From an uncultured Lachnospiraceae bacterium (lineage in GTDB: Bacteria > Bacillota > Clostridia > Lachnospirales > Lachnospiraceae), in assembly GCA_934385475.1 (NCBI GenBank), contig CAKRPS010000007.1, forward strand, positions 22,990 to 86,989: 64,000 bases of DNA, given 5' to 3'. The notes beneath the pieces are model-generated. The model saw only the letters and a list, made by a program, of their open reading frames with translations, searched no databases and was not told the origin of the DNA. The first letter of the stretch is position 1; the number at the start of each line of letters is the position of its first letter. The position numbers and the translations under genes are program-made. Below are positions 8,511 through 17,780 of the stretch, piece after piece.

Positions 8511-9380
8511 CTACCTTCTTGAAATTATATGAGAAAAAAATGCCGCCATTCCTCTGCGCGGCACACTCTTGCTGATCTCTTTGTTCATCAGTTTTGCTGC
8601 GATCACTTCATACGCCTGTGCTGACCTCGCTCCCGGGTTCTCAATGGATACCGGCATCTGCTGCATCACAGCCTTCGCAAGCTGTTCATCCTGCGGCACC
8701 ATTCCCAGATAGCTGATAGGAATATTAAGATATCTGTCGACAACCATCTCCAGCTTATTAAAGAGTGCTTCTGCCTCTTCCTCATCTCTTACCTTATTGG
8801 CAACCACCTTGATTCCGGTCGCCTCGTGCGAATAACGAGGATGTCGCGCCAATGCCTTGATCAGTGAATAGGAATCCGTGATGGAAGTCGGCTCCGGAGT
8901 TGTCACCAGAAGGATCTCTCCGCTCGCCACCAGAAATTCCAGTACCGCATCCGAGATACCTGCCCCGGTATCTACGAGAATGATATCCGCCATCTCATCC
9001 AGTTCCTTCAGATTCCTTATGATATAATTCAGATAATCCACGCTCAGGTTGGACATGCCGGCTATCCCGGAACCACCGGAGATAAACCCTATCTCCATCG
9101 GTCCCCATGTAATAATATCCTGTATTTTCTTACCCTGATAGATCAGATCAAAAAGATTATGCTTTGGTACTGCACCAAACATAATCTCAATATTTGCGAG
9201 TCCAAAATCCGCGTCCAGGATGATGACTCTTTTTCCCATTTTTCTAAATTGCACGGCGAGGTTGATGGCCGTATTGGATTTTCCGACCCCACCTTTGCCG
9301 CTTGTTACGGTGATCACTCTTGCCAAAGGGAGCTGACTGTTTGCCTTTATGATATTTCTTAATTGTTCAGCCTGATCCAT
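8511..9380 (-). CDS. flhG: MinD-like ATPase FlhG (flagellar number regulator)
   Basis: A 289-residue ParA/MinD-type P-loop ATPase. A deviant Walker A motif (TSGKGGVGKSNTAINLA, about residues 26-42) is followed by DADFGLANIEIMFG and VDTGAGIS. The C-terminal end has basic and hydrophobic residues that could form a membrane-targeting helix. FlhG works with the GTPase FlhF to set flagellar number and placement. The N-terminal stretch DQAEQLRNI resembles the FlhF-activating DQAxxLR motif. It lies 11 bases after flhF, the usual pair order. Confidence 0.93.
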   Translation of the reverse strand: MDQAEQLRNIIKANSQLPLARVITVTSGKGGVGKSNTAINLAVQFRKMGKRVIILDADFGLANIEIMFGAVPKHNLFDLIYQGKKIQDIITWGPMEIGFISGGSGIAGMSNLSVDYLNYIIRNLKELDEMADIILVDTGAGISDAVLEFLVASGEILLVTTPEPTSITDSYSLIKALARHPRYSHEATGIKVVANKVRDEEEAEALFNKLEMVVDRYLNIPISYLGMVPQDEQLAKAVMQQMPVSIENPGARSAQAYEVIAAKLMNKEISKSVPRRGMAAFFSHIISRR

Positions 9381-9391
9381 TAGCTTCCTCC

Positions 9392-10600
9392 TTAGTTCTT
9401 ACCTCCGAGCAGTCTCTTAACCGTCTTTTGCGGGTTGAACTCTTCCATATCATCCGGAACATTCTGTCCGTAGGTGACATAGGAAAGCGCCGCTCCCGTA
9501 TATAATCTCATATTCAACAGATTTCCCAGTGTGGTAGTTTCATCCAGCTTTGTGAAGATCAGCTTGTAATCTGCCATATCCTTATAGGAATCTGCAATGC
9601 TCAGAAGATCCTTGTACTTTGTTGTGGCACTCAGCACAAGATAGATTTCCTTCTCTATCTTTTCGTCCACTGCCCCGATCAGTTTGCACATCATATCCTT
9701 CTGTGCCTGATTCTGATGGGAATGTCCTGCCGTATCGATCAGAACATAATCATACTCCTTGAAATCCTCCATGGCTTTCAGGAGCTCATCCTCGGTATAA
9801 ATTACCCTGAACGGTACCTCCAGGATATTGGCGTACGTGCGAAGCTGCTCTGCTGCAGCAATCCGGTAGGTATCTGCCGTCAAAAGAGCCACTTTCTTCT
9901 TCTCATCCAGCTGGAATTTCGAAGCAAGCTTGGCAATTGTTGTCGTCTTGCCCACACCTGTCGGTCCAATAAAAAATATTGCCTTGACTCCATCCTTCGC
10001 CGGTGTAATCCCGGACGGCTTGCCGAATTTCAGAATCATCTTCTGATAGATATTGGCAAGTGCATAGTCAAATGGCAGATTCGGCTTATTGAGCTGGCCG
10101 ATCTCCTCCAGAATCTGATCCGCATACTTCTCATCCACCTCGTTATCCAACATGGTAGAGTGCAGAAGTTTCATAAACTTATCGGTTTCAGACTCCTCCT
10201 GGGGCTCCTCTTCTTTGATCTCTTCCTCTTCAGGCTTTTGAAGCTGCTGCTCCAGAAGAGACTGTAAGCTGTCCAGCTTCTCTTCAATAGCACTGTTGTC
10301 CCTTCTCTCAACAGGCATTTCCCGCACCGGATTTTCCACCGGAACCGTTTTCATTCCTGCCTGTTCTTTTCCCTGATTTGCCATCAATACATTATTGATA
10401 GAGGACAGTGCCGATGTGTACTTCTCGCTCTCCTCTTCCAGCCCTACGGTAACCTCCGTGAGCTGTGGCTTTAAAAAGGCGAAAAGACCCTTGCTTTTCA
10501 CCTTTTTTACATTCATCACGACAACGCCATCTCCCAATTCCCCTTTGGCAGCGGCTACCGCTTCCCCTTCTGTTTTAGCCGTAAATTTTTTGATTATCAT
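9392..10600 (-). CDS. flhF: Flagellar SRP-family GTPase FlhF
   Basis: A 402-residue FlhF. An N-terminal basic B domain (about 1-70) and an acidic, Glu-rich linker (about 100-145, EEEIKEEEPQEES) precede the NG GTPase domain, with P-loop GPTGVGKTTTIAKL (about 212-225), ADTYRIAAAEQLR, DTAGHSHQN and TKLDE. FlhF recruits early flagellar components to the membrane site and is regulated by FlhG. The start ATG overlaps the flhA stop codon (ATGA), so translation is coupled to flhA. Confidence 0.95.
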   Translation of the reverse strand: MIIKKFTAKTEGEAVAAAKGELGDGVVVMNVKKVKSKGLFAFLKPQLTEVTVGLEEESEKYTSALSSINNVLMANQGKEQAGMKTVPVENPVREMPVERRDNSAIEEKLDSLQSLLEQQLQKPEEEEIKEEEPQEESETDKFMKLLHSTMLDNEVDEKYADQILEEIGQLNKPNLPFDYALANIYQKMILKFGKPSGITPAKDGVKAIFFIGPTGVGKTTTIAKLASKFQLDEKKKVALLTADTYRIAAAEQLRTYANILEVPFRVIYTEDELLKAMEDFKEYDYVLIDTAGHSHQNQAQKDMMCKLIGAVDEKIEKEIYLVLSATTKYKDLLSIADSYKDMADYKLIFTKLDETTTLGNLLNMRLYTGAALSYVTYGQNVPDDMEEFNPQKTVKRLLGGKN

Positions 10601-12639
10601 GCTGTCACCATCCCAACGGATTGTAATTCAATATTTGACTCCACCTCATTATAAGAAACAACAACCAGATCCCGGAAGTAATCCTCGGTCAGTTTCTTAA
10701 AGTAAACCCTCACGATCGGAGATGTGATCACGATCGGCATTTTGCCGAGGTTCTCCAGTTTCTTGATCTCCACAGATACCGAATCCATGATCTCCTTTGT
10801 CTTTGCGGGGTCCAGTGTAAGGTAAGCACCCTGCTCGGTCTGCTTCACGCTCGCCATGATCTCCTGCTCCAGCTTCGGATCCAGCGTGACAACACTGGTC
10901 GTCTCATTGGCAGGGAAGAATTTATTCGAGATCGCTCTCTTCAAACTCTGTCTGACATACTCTGTCAGGATATCGGTATCTCTCGTCGTAGACGCATAAT
11001 CTGCAAGCGTCTCAAAAATCGTAAGCAGGTCGCGGATGGAAATTCCCTCCCGCAGAAGATTCTGCAGTACCTTTTGTACCTCGCCAAGGCCAAGAAGCTT
11101 CGGAACAAGCTCTTCGACCACGGACGGGTTCGACTCCTTTAAGTTGTTGACAAGATTCTGTACATCCTGTCTGGTAAGAAGCTCTGCTATGTACTGTCTT
11201 ATAATCTCCGTCAGATGTGTTGCTATAATGGAAGGCGGATCTACTACCGTATATCCAAGACTCTCTGCCCTCTCTCTCTGTCCTTCCGTAATCCAGATGG
11301 CTGGGAGGTGGAAGGATGGTTCAAAGGTCGGAATACCTGTGATCTCTTCCTCAACATATCCGGGGTTCATTGCCATATAGTGATCGAAAAGAATCTCTCC
11401 TTCACTGACCTGTACACCCTTTATTTTAATAATATATTGGTTAGGATTCAACTGAATGTTATCTCGTAAACGAATAATCGGTACAACGGTACCAAGTTCC
11501 AGTGCGATCTGTCTTCTTATCATTACGACACGGTCAAGAAGATCACCACCCTGGTTGACATCGGCAAGCGGAATGATACCGTAACCAAACTCCAGCTCGA
11601 TCGGATCCACCTGCAGCAACGAATTGACATTCTCCGGCTGCCGGATCTCTTCCGCAGCTGCTTCTTCCTCATCTGCCTCTGCCTCGATCCCTGCCGTCTC
11701 GATCGTTCCGGCCATCACTCTTCCCACTATAATAAATATCGCTCCAAGTGCAACGAAGATCAGTGTATTCAAAGGTGTGACAATACCCAGGAACGCAATG
11801 ACTCCGCCTACCAGATACAGTACCTTGGGCACTCCGAAGAACTGTCTGATGAGCACTGAACCAAAATCCGCATCCTTGGAACCCTTGGTTACCAGAATAC
11901 CGGTTGCCAGAGAGGTAAGAAGGGAAGGAATCTGGCTCACAAGACCATCACCGATGGTCAGAATCGTATATTTGTCAAGTGCATCCGTAATATTCATTCC
12001 CTGTCGCAGCACACCCATGGCGATACCACCGATAATGTTAACTGCCGTGATGATCAGACCTGCCGTTGCATCTCCCTTTACGTATTTCACGGCACCGTCC
12101 ATGGAACCGAAGAAACTGGACTCTTCCTGAATCTTGTCTCGTCTTCTCTTGGCCTCCGCGTCCGTGATCGCTCCCGTATTCAGGTCGGCATCAATAGCCA
12201 TCTGCTTACCGGGCATAGCGTCCAACGTAAATCTCGCCGTAACCTCAGCCACACGTTCTGTACCTTTATTGATGATCATAAACTGCACAATGATCAGAAT
12301 GATAAAGACAATGACACCGATGACAAGATCGCCGCCACCTACATAGCTGCCGAATGTCTCTACGACATTACCCGGATCTCCTGTTGAAAGGATCAGCCTT
12401 GTAGAGGAGACATTCAGAGCGATACGAAAAACAGTGGTAAACAACAGAACTGTCGGATAAAATGACAGATTCAGCACTTCGTTCGCAAACATACAGCTAA
12501 ACATGATAACAAATGCAACGGAAATGTTACATGCCAGCAATACATCCAGAAGCCATGACGGAATCGGCACGATCATCATGATGAAAGCCGCCAGTACATA
12601 TAGGGTGACTCCCACGTCAGCCTTTTTCAGCTTGCCCAT
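10597..12639 (-). CDS. flhA: Flagellar export gate protein FlhA
   Basis: A 680-residue FHIPEP-family protein, normal length. The N-terminal half carries about eight membrane helices, with the conserved cytoplasmic FHIPEP segment around residues 140-170 (ARFTLDAMPGKQMAIDADLN). The C-terminal half is the cytosolic domain that docks chaperones and export substrates and forms a nonameric ring. FlhA is the proton-driven gate of the flagellar type III export apparatus. It lies 25 bases after flhB. Confidence 0.97.
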   Translation of the reverse strand: MGKLKKADVGVTLYVLAAFIMMIVPIPSWLLDVLLACNISVAFVIMFSCMFANEVLNLSFYPTVLLFTTVFRIALNVSSTRLILSTGDPGNVVETFGSYVGGGDLVIGVIVFIILIIVQFMIINKGTERVAEVTARFTLDAMPGKQMAIDADLNTGAITDAEAKRRRDKIQEESSFFGSMDGAVKYVKGDATAGLIITAVNIIGGIAMGVLRQGMNITDALDKYTILTIGDGLVSQIPSLLTSLATGILVTKGSKDADFGSVLIRQFFGVPKVLYLVGGVIAFLGIVTPLNTLIFVALGAIFIIVGRVMAGTIETAGIEAEADEEEAAAEEIRQPENVNSLLQVDPIELEFGYGIIPLADVNQGGDLLDRVVMIRRQIALELGTVVPIIRLRDNIQLNPNQYIIKIKGVQVSEGEILFDHYMAMNPGYVEEEITGIPTFEPSFHLPAIWITEGQRERAESLGYTVVDPPSIIATHLTEIIRQYIAELLTRQDVQNLVNNLKESNPSVVEELVPKLLGLGEVQKVLQNLLREGISIRDLLTIFETLADYASTTRDTDILTEYVRQSLKRAISNKFFPANETTSVVTLDPKLEQEIMASVKQTEQGAYLTLDPAKTKEIMDSVSVEIKKLENLGKMPIVITSPIVRVYFKKLTEDYFRDLVVVSYNEVESNIELQSVGMVTA

Positions 12640-12664
12640 ATTGTTTCTTCTCCTCTCCCCTTAT

Positions 12665-13777
12665 CTAAACCTTGCCCTTTAAATGATATACAAAAGCGAG
12701 CACTTCTGCAACCGCCTGATACAATTCCGGCGGAACAACTGCCCCAATCTCGACATTTGCATATAACATTCTGGCAAGCGGTTTGTTCTCTACTATCTCT
12801 ATCGAATTCTCTCTGGCCGTTTCCTTGATCCTCTGTGCCAGATAATCGGCACCCTTTGCGATCACATAAGGTGCCTCATAAAGATCCGGATCATACTTGA
12901 TCGCCACCGCATAATGAGTCGGGTTCGTGATGACCACATCCGCCTCCGGCAGCTTCTGCATCATACGTCTTCTGGAGGCTTCCTGCATCCTCTGACGCTG
13001 TTTTCCCTTGATCTGCGGATCTCCTTCTGTATTCTTATATTCGTCCTTGACCTCCTGTTTGGTCATCTTCATATCATTCTTGAACTTCACCTTCTGATAG
13101 ATGTAATCCACGATCGCCAGAAGCAGATAGAAGATGGAAATACGGAATCCAAGGTCGATCGCATATTTTCCAATTTCCTGAATTGCCTGATACAGTGGAA
13201 TATCATAGAAAAGCTTCAAAGGAATCGAATGCTTTTTCAGATAATCATATACCACATAGCCGATCAGCCCCAGTTTGAGCAGAGACTTGATCAACTCTAC
13301 AAGAGATTCCTTGGAAAAGAGTCTCTTCACACCGCTGACCGGATTAAACTTGCTGAATTTCGGCTGCAAAGGCTTTGATGTCGGTTTCCACTTTACCTGT
13401 ACCAGACTTACAATGACTGCCACCAGAAATCCGACAGCCAGAAATGGTGCCATGATCAGCAGTGTCCTTTCAAGCGATGCAACAAACAGCGTCCTGAAGG
13501 TACGCTCCGGCATCTCCCCATCGTAAAGCTTGATGTATTCCGGGATCTGGGAATACAGGCTGTAAATATTCCCGATAAAATAAGTACCCATGTTCTGTAT
13601 CCAGAACGACAGCAGGGCGAACATGGCGATCAGTTCACAGGCGCTCACAAGCTCCTTACTCTTTGCAACCTGTCCTTCCTTCCGGGCATCGTCTAACTTT
13701 TTGCCGGTAGGCTCCTCTGTCTTCTCACCGCCCGGTCCATCCTTTGCAAAAAACTGTAGATTGTATTCCAGTATCAC
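12665..13777 (-). CDS. flhB: Flagellar export switch protein FlhB
   Basis: A 370-residue FlhB with an N-terminal membrane domain of four helices and a cytoplasmic C-terminal domain with the autocleavage motif NPTH (Asn285-Pro286 in VVITNPTHYAVAIKY). Cleavage switches export from rod/hook to filament substrates, in concert with FliK (24545-26038). It begins with GTG overlapping the fliR stop codon (GTGA), behind GGAGGGG. The N terminus (YNLQFFAKDGPGGEKTEEPT) is typical of clostridial FlhB. Confidence 0.96.
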   Translation of the reverse strand: MILEYNLQFFAKDGPGGEKTEEPTGKKLDDARKEGQVAKSKELVSACELIAMFALLSFWIQNMGTYFIGNIYSLYSQIPEYIKLYDGEMPERTFRTLFVASLERTLLIMAPFLAVGFLVAVIVSLVQVKWKPTSKPLQPKFSKFNPVSGVKRLFSKESLVELIKSLLKLGLIGYVVYDYLKKHSIPLKLFYDIPLYQAIQEIGKYAIDLGFRISIFYLLLAIVDYIYQKVKFKNDMKMTKQEVKDEYKNTEGDPQIKGKQRQRMQEASRRRMMQKLPEADVVITNPTHYAVAIKYDPDLYEAPYVIAKGADYLAQRIKETARENSIEIVENKPLARMLYANVEIGAVVPPELYQAVAEVLAFVYHLKGKV

Positions 13778-14553
13778 GTCATCCCCTCCACAAAGGATAC
13801 GATCATTTTTTTCATCTCCACAAAGATAAAATCGGCTGCTCCGGGCAGCATACGGATCGTAAGAAACATCACGCCAAGTCCCACCAGTACCTTTAACTGC
13901 AGACCCACGGTAAACATGTTCATCTGCGGTGCGATCTTTGCAAGAATACCCATAACACAGTTTAACAGGAGCATGGTACAGAAAATCGGAAGAATGATCC
14001 GAAATCCGATCGTAATATAGTCTGCCAGAAAGGTCATAACGGACTCCAGCAATGAATCCATATGGAACACTGCCCCATTCACAGGGATCAGCGTAAAGGT
14101 ATCTACAAGCGCCTGAAGCAGGTACCGGTACATACCGGAAATGATCAGAAACAGTGTAAACATATACTGATACAGGATTCCTGTAAAGGTAGCCTGCTCT
14201 TTGGTTGCCGGATCCATCAGGGAAACCATGGAAAGACCAATTTCCATATCCGCAATGCTACCCGCAAAAGCAGCGACCGTTGTACACAGGTAGGTTCCCC
14301 ATCCGATCAGAAAACCGGTCAGAGCCTCCTTCATGACAATGATCGCATATCCCAGTAAAGTCTCATATACCACTTCATTTCTGTCCACAGACAGATAAAT
14401 TAAATAGGCCGTAAATATGCTGAGTGCCACACGTACTCTTCTGGGCGTATTGTTCATGCTGAAAAAGGGGGCTATAAATATAAAGCAGCTCACCCTTACC
14501 AGGATCAGCAGAAAATATTCCAGATCTGCGTAGCTGAAACCTAAATCTATCAT
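13774..14553 (-). CDS. fliR: Flagellar export gate protein FliR
   Basis: A 259-residue FliR with about six hydrophobic segments, ending in a short cytoplasmic tail. FliP5-FliQ4-FliR1 form the export gate in the MS-ring centre. The start is placed at MIDLGFSYADLEYF, which matches the usual FliR N terminus and has GGGAAG upstream. An in-frame start at 14658 would add 35 non-FliR residues and overlap fliQ. The 4-base overlap with flhB shows translational coupling. Confidence 0.94.
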   Translation of the reverse strand: MIDLGFSYADLEYFLLILVRVSCFIFIAPFFSMNNTPRRVRVALSIFTAYLIYLSVDRNEVVYETLLGYAIIVMKEALTGFLIGWGTYLCTTVAAFAGSIADMEIGLSMVSLMDPATKEQATFTGILYQYMFTLFLIISGMYRYLLQALVDTFTLIPVNGAVFHMDSLLESVMTFLADYITIGFRIILPIFCTMLLLNCVMGILAKIAPQMNMFTVGLQLKVLVGLGVMFLTIRMLPGAADFIFVEMKKMIVSFVEGMT

Positions 14554-14599
14554 ACAGTAATCACATCTTCCCTCAGATGACGTCTCCGGCTTATCTTTT

Positions 14600-14869
14600 C
14601 TACCGGATATAGAGTCCAAAGTTGGACCAGAGATCCACCATATACTGAACCATCTCATTCATGATCCAGTGACCCATCAGGATCAGGCCAAGGAAAACTG
14701 CCAGAATCTTTGGCACAAAGGTCAGTGTCTGCTCCTGGATAGATGTAACCGTCTGAAAAATACTGACGATCAGACCCACGATCAGTGACACAAGCAAAAG
14801 TGGTGCAGAACACTTGATGATCGTATATAGTGCTGCCTCACCCATGGCAGTAATATCATCAATTGTCAT
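14600..14869 (-). CDS. fliQ: Flagellar export gate protein FliQ
   Basis: An 89-residue two-helix membrane protein of the FliQ family (helices at about 15-38, IKCSAPLLLVSLIVGLIVSI, and about 50-70, FVPKILAVFLGLILMGHWIM). It is a subunit of the FliPQR export gate. The start is set at MTIDDITAM, where GGAAAGG lies about eight bases upstream; an upstream in-frame codon would give a non-conserved extension. It lies between fliP and fliR in the conserved P-Q-R order. Confidence 0.95.
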   Translation of the reverse strand: MTIDDITAMGEAALYTIIKCSAPLLLVSLIVGLIVSIFQTVTSIQEQTLTFVPKILAVFLGLILMGHWIMNEMVQYMVDLWSNFGLYIR

Positions 14870-14902
14870 TTTGTCACATCCTTTCCTCTCCACAGATTAT
14901 GG

Positions 14903-15766
14903 TCAGGTAATATAGAAGCTTTCTACCAGACCCTTGATTACAAGATGCCAGCCATCCGCCAGTACAAACAGCAGGATCTTGAAAGGCATGGAAATCGTCG
15001 TCGGCGGCAGCATCATCATACCCATACTCATAAGGGTGGATGCCACAACCATGTCGATGACAATAAACGGAATATAAATAATAAAACCTATGATAAAGGC
15101 TGTCCGCAGCTCGCTGATAATAAAGCTCGGAACAAGCACGCTCATGGGAATCTCATCCAGCTCCCCATTCCACTGTGTGCCGTTAATCTCCATAAAAAGA
15201 CTAACATCCTTTTTCTGCGTCTGTCCATACATAAAGGTACGGATCGGTGCCGCCGCCCGGTCAAGTGCTTCCTGCTGCTCTATCTCTCCTGCCTCAAAAG
15301 GCGCTATCGCCTCCGTATTGATCTGTGAGATAGTCGGCTGCATAATAAAGAATGTCAGAAACAGGGCAATACCGATCAGCACCGTGTTCGGTGGTGCCGT
15401 CTGCGTGTTGAGTGCCGCCCTGGTAAAGTGGAGCACAATGATGATTCTCGTAAAGGAGGTCATCATGATCAGAAGTGACGGCGCTATCGCGATCAATGTC
15501 AGAATGATCAGGATTCTGAGTGTGCCGTTCACATTTCCGTTGCCGTCATTATAGGTGACCGTGACGGTATTGGCTATATTCAGTTCCGATAAATCCTCTG
15601 CGCTCTCTGCCGTTCCCGGCTCCTCCACGTTAGTCCTCTCCGTGGATGTCCCCGTCAGGTTCGATTCCCTGTACGGAGTATCCGTTGAAGCATACGCCGT
15701 TGTTTTCAGACTAAGACACAATATGCCTGCCAGTAACAGCAGGCATACAAACTTTGTTTTTTTCAT
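14903..15766 (-). CDS. fliP: Flagellar export gate protein FliP
   Basis: A 287-residue FliP. It has an N-terminal signal peptide (hydrophobic stretch at about 6-26), a Ser/Thr/Glu-rich periplasmic-side spacer (about 27-75), then the conserved FliP core with MMTSFTRIIIVLHFTR and PFKILLFVLADGW. FliP forms the pentameric base of the export gate. The ATG overlaps the fliO stop codon (ATGA). Confidence 0.96.
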   Translation of the reverse strand: MKKTKFVCLLLLAGILCLSLKTTAYASTDTPYRESNLTGTSTERTNVEEPGTAESAEDLSELNIANTVTVTYNDGNGNVNGTLRILIILTLIAIAPSLLIMMTSFTRIIIVLHFTRAALNTQTAPPNTVLIGIALFLTFFIMQPTISQINTEAIAPFEAGEIEQQEALDRAAAPIRTFMYGQTQKKDVSLFMEINGTQWNGELDEIPMSVLVPSFIISELRTAFIIGFIIYIPFIVIDMVVASTLMSMGMMMLPPTTISMPFKILLFVLADGWHLVIKGLVESFYIT

Positions 15767-16143
15767 TCATCTCGCCTATCTTCGTTGTTAGAAATATCCT
15801 TTTTCTGTACTTTATTCAGAATTTCTCGAAAGTCAAGGGATTTGCCCTCTCCCTGCGTAAAGCACAGATCTTCCTCCGGTATCTCTGTCAACATTGTAAC
15901 AGAATCCTTGCCGACTGCGATTGCCAGATATTTCTTGCCAATTCTGACAATCTCCACGTATTTATTGCCAGACAGCCGGAACGCCTCAATCATTTCGATA
16001 TTGGCGTTGACCGTCCTGCCTTTCTGATAGCCGGCTATCCACTTCGTTACCCCCCAGGTAAGAAACAGCACGAATACAAACAGAATCAGAACTGTCAAAA
16101 ACTGTACATACGAGTTCGTTCTGCCTGCCGTCGCAAATACCAT
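15763..16143 (-). CDS. fliO: Flagellar biosynthesis protein FliO
   Basis: A 126-residue FliO-type protein with one N-terminal membrane helix (about residues 12-34, YVQFLTVLILFVFVLFLTWG) and a small cytoplasmic beta domain (NANIEMIEAFRLSGNKYVEI). FliO stabilises FliP during export-gate assembly. The family is poorly conserved, so the call rests on size, topology and its place between cheY and fliP. Its ATG overlaps the cheY stop by one base. Confidence 0.88.
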   Translation of the reverse strand: MVFATAGRTNSYVQFLTVLILFVFVLFLTWGVTKWIAGYQKGRTVNANIEMIEAFRLSGNKYVEIVRIGKKYLAIAVGKDSVTMLTEIPEEDLCFTQGEGKSLDFREILNKVQKKDISNNEDRRDE

Positions 16144-16505
16144 CAGCCTACGACCTTCCGGACAGCATCCAGAACACGGTCTGCCTGAAACGGTTTAACG
16201 ATAAAGTCCTTCGCGCCGGACTGAATCGACTCAATAACCATTGCCTGCTGTCCCATAGCAGAGCACATGATAACCATTGCGCCCGGATCCGTTGCCTTGA
16301 TCTTCTTGAGCGCCTGAATTCCATCCATCTCCGGCATTGTGATATCCATCAATACCAGATCCGGCTTCAACTCATTGTACTTTTCTACTGCCTTTGCGCC
16401 ATTCTCGGCCTCTCCGGCAACATTGTAGCCATTCTTTGTCAGAATGTCTTTGATCATCATACGCATGAACGCTGCATCGTCACAAACTAAAATATTCTTT
16501 GCCAT
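16143..16505 (-). CDS. cheY: Chemotaxis response regulator CheY
   Basis: A 120-residue single receiver domain. The acidic pocket (CDD at 8-10), phospho-acceptor Asp54 in LMDITMPEM, conserved Thr/Ser in IMCSAMGQQ and Lys in DFIVKPFQ are all present. CheY-P binds FliM and FliY at the motor. The gene lies between fliY and fliO, the Firmicute position, so the signal carrier is made alongside its motor targets and one of its phosphatases. Confidence 0.95.
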   Translation of the reverse strand: MAKNILVCDDAAFMRMMIKDILTKNGYNVAGEAENGAKAVEKYNELKPDLVLMDITMPEMDGIQALKKIKATDPGAMVIMCSAMGQQAMVIESIQSGAKDFIVKPFQADRVLDAVRKVVG

Positions 16506-16525
16506 ATCTCTTCTCCTATTTATCC

Positions 16526-17776
16526 CTATTTGATAATTTCAGTTACACGAACACCGAAGCTTTCCTCAATTACTACAACTTCACCTTTTGCAACAAACTT
16601 ACCATTTACCAGAACATCGATCGGTTCACCGGCGATCTTATCCAGTTCAATGATAGTACCCGGAGCAAAGTCCAAAATCTCCGATATGGATTTCGTGGTT
16701 CTTCCAAGTTCAACAGTTACCTCAAGCGGCACATCCTTTATCAGACCGATATTCTCCTGACTGACCATCGTATTGACATCGCCTGAGAAATTCTGGAACT
16801 GGGCGGGTTGAATGTTCATATTGGGCTGCATGTTCATCTGAGGCATTCCCATCTGCGGCATTCCCATCTGGCCCATATTCATCTGAGGCATTCCCATCTG
16901 ACCCATGTTCATCTGTGGCATTCCCATCTGCGGTGCGCTCTGCTGACTCATGCCCATCTGCGGTGCTGCCGGCTGTGGTGCACTCTGTTGCTGCGGTGCT
17001 GCCGGCCGAGCCGTTCCTGCCGCATCTCCGCCACCATTCTGATTGTCCATAAATGTATGATATAAGTCTTTTGCAAAATCGATCGGATAGAGCTGCATGA
17101 TCATTGAATCTACCAGATCATCAATCTGCATTCTAAATGCAATCTTAACAAAATTACCAGCCAGGAAAGGAGCTATCTCTCCTCCTGTCTTGTAGGCAGT
17201 CAGATCTACCAGACTTGCCTCCGGCGGGCTGATATCGATCATTTTGCCAAGCATGGTAGAAAGGGATGTCGCGGCTGATCCCATCATCTGGTTCATCGCC
17301 TCGGAGATGGCACTCAGATGCATCTCTCCCAACTCTCCGTCTGTATTGCTTCCGTCTCCACCCATCATCAAGTCGGTGATGACCTTAACGTCATGTTCTT
17401 TCAGTACCAGTATGTTTGATCCGTCAAGTCCCAATGTATACTTAATCAAAATGAACACACACGGCTTTTCGTATTCCTCGATCACATTGTTCCAGTTTGC
17501 AAGTGTTACAACCGGAGTCGTGATGTTTACTTTTCTGTTGACCAGAGAATACAACGTTGTGGCCGAAGATCCCATGCTGATATTAGCAACTTCCCCGATT
17601 GCATCTCTCTCAATATCCGTGAGCAATGTCTCGTCTACTTCCGGTGTGGCGGATGGAGCCGCCGATGTTTCTTCCGGTGTATCTGCTGTCTCAGCCGCCG
17701 GTGCATCTGTTCCGGTTGCATTATCCATGCCGCTCAGCAAAGCATTTATTTCATCCTGTGAAAGCATTCCATCCAT
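16526..17776 (-). CDS. fliY: Flagellar C-ring protein and CheY-P phosphatase FliY (FliN)
   Basis: A 416-residue FliY. An N-terminal CheY-P-binding peptide (MLSQDEINALLSGM) and an Ala/Thr/Pro linker lead to a CheC-like domain (about 50-240) with both Glu/Asn phosphatase signatures (GEVANISMGSSATTL and SEAMNQMMGSAATSL). A Gln/Pro/Met-rich linker follows (about 250-325), with a 10-residue unit (MGQMGMPQMN) repeated. A FliN/SpoA domain closes the protein (about 335-412). FliY is part of the switch complex and hydrolyses CheY-P at the motor. The Met-rich repeat is unusual. The gene lies 4 bases after fliM. Confidence 0.95.
   Translation of the reverse strand: MDGMLSQDEINALLSGMDNATGTDAPAAETADTPEETSAAPSATPEVDETLLTDIERDAIGEVANISMGSSATTLYSLVNRKVNITTPVVTLANWNNVIEEYEKPCVFILIKYTLGLDGSNILVLKEHDVKVITDLMMGGDGSNTDGELGEMHLSAISEAMNQMMGSAATSLSTMLGKMIDISPPEASLVDLTAYKTGGEIAPFLAGNFVKIAFRMQIDDLVDSMIMQLYPIDFAKDLYHTFMDNQNGGGDAAGTARPAAPQQQSAPQPAAPQMGMSQQSAPQMGMPQMNMGQMGMPQMNMGQMGMPQMGMPQMNMQPNMNIQPAQFQNFSGDVNTMVSQENIGLIKDVPLEVTVELGRTTKSISEILDFAPGTIIELDKIAGEPIDVLVNGKFVAKGEVVVIEESFGVRVTEIIK
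16833..16937 (-). repeat. 30-base in-frame repeats in fliY (Met/Gln/Pro linker)
   Basis: Near-identical 30-base units lie at 16878-16907 and 16908-16937. A related unit at 16833 is separated by one extra 15-base half-unit. They encode repeats of MGQMGMPQMN in the linker between the CheC-like and FliN domains. Units differ at only a few positions, so copy number may vary between strains. Confidence 0.8.
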
Positions 17777-17780
17777 GCTT

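Noticed and set aside
14554..14658. A longer FliR with 35 extra N-terminal residues
   Set aside because: The extension overlaps fliQ, is not FliR-like and lacks a good ribosome-binding site; the start at 14553 gives the canonical N terminus.
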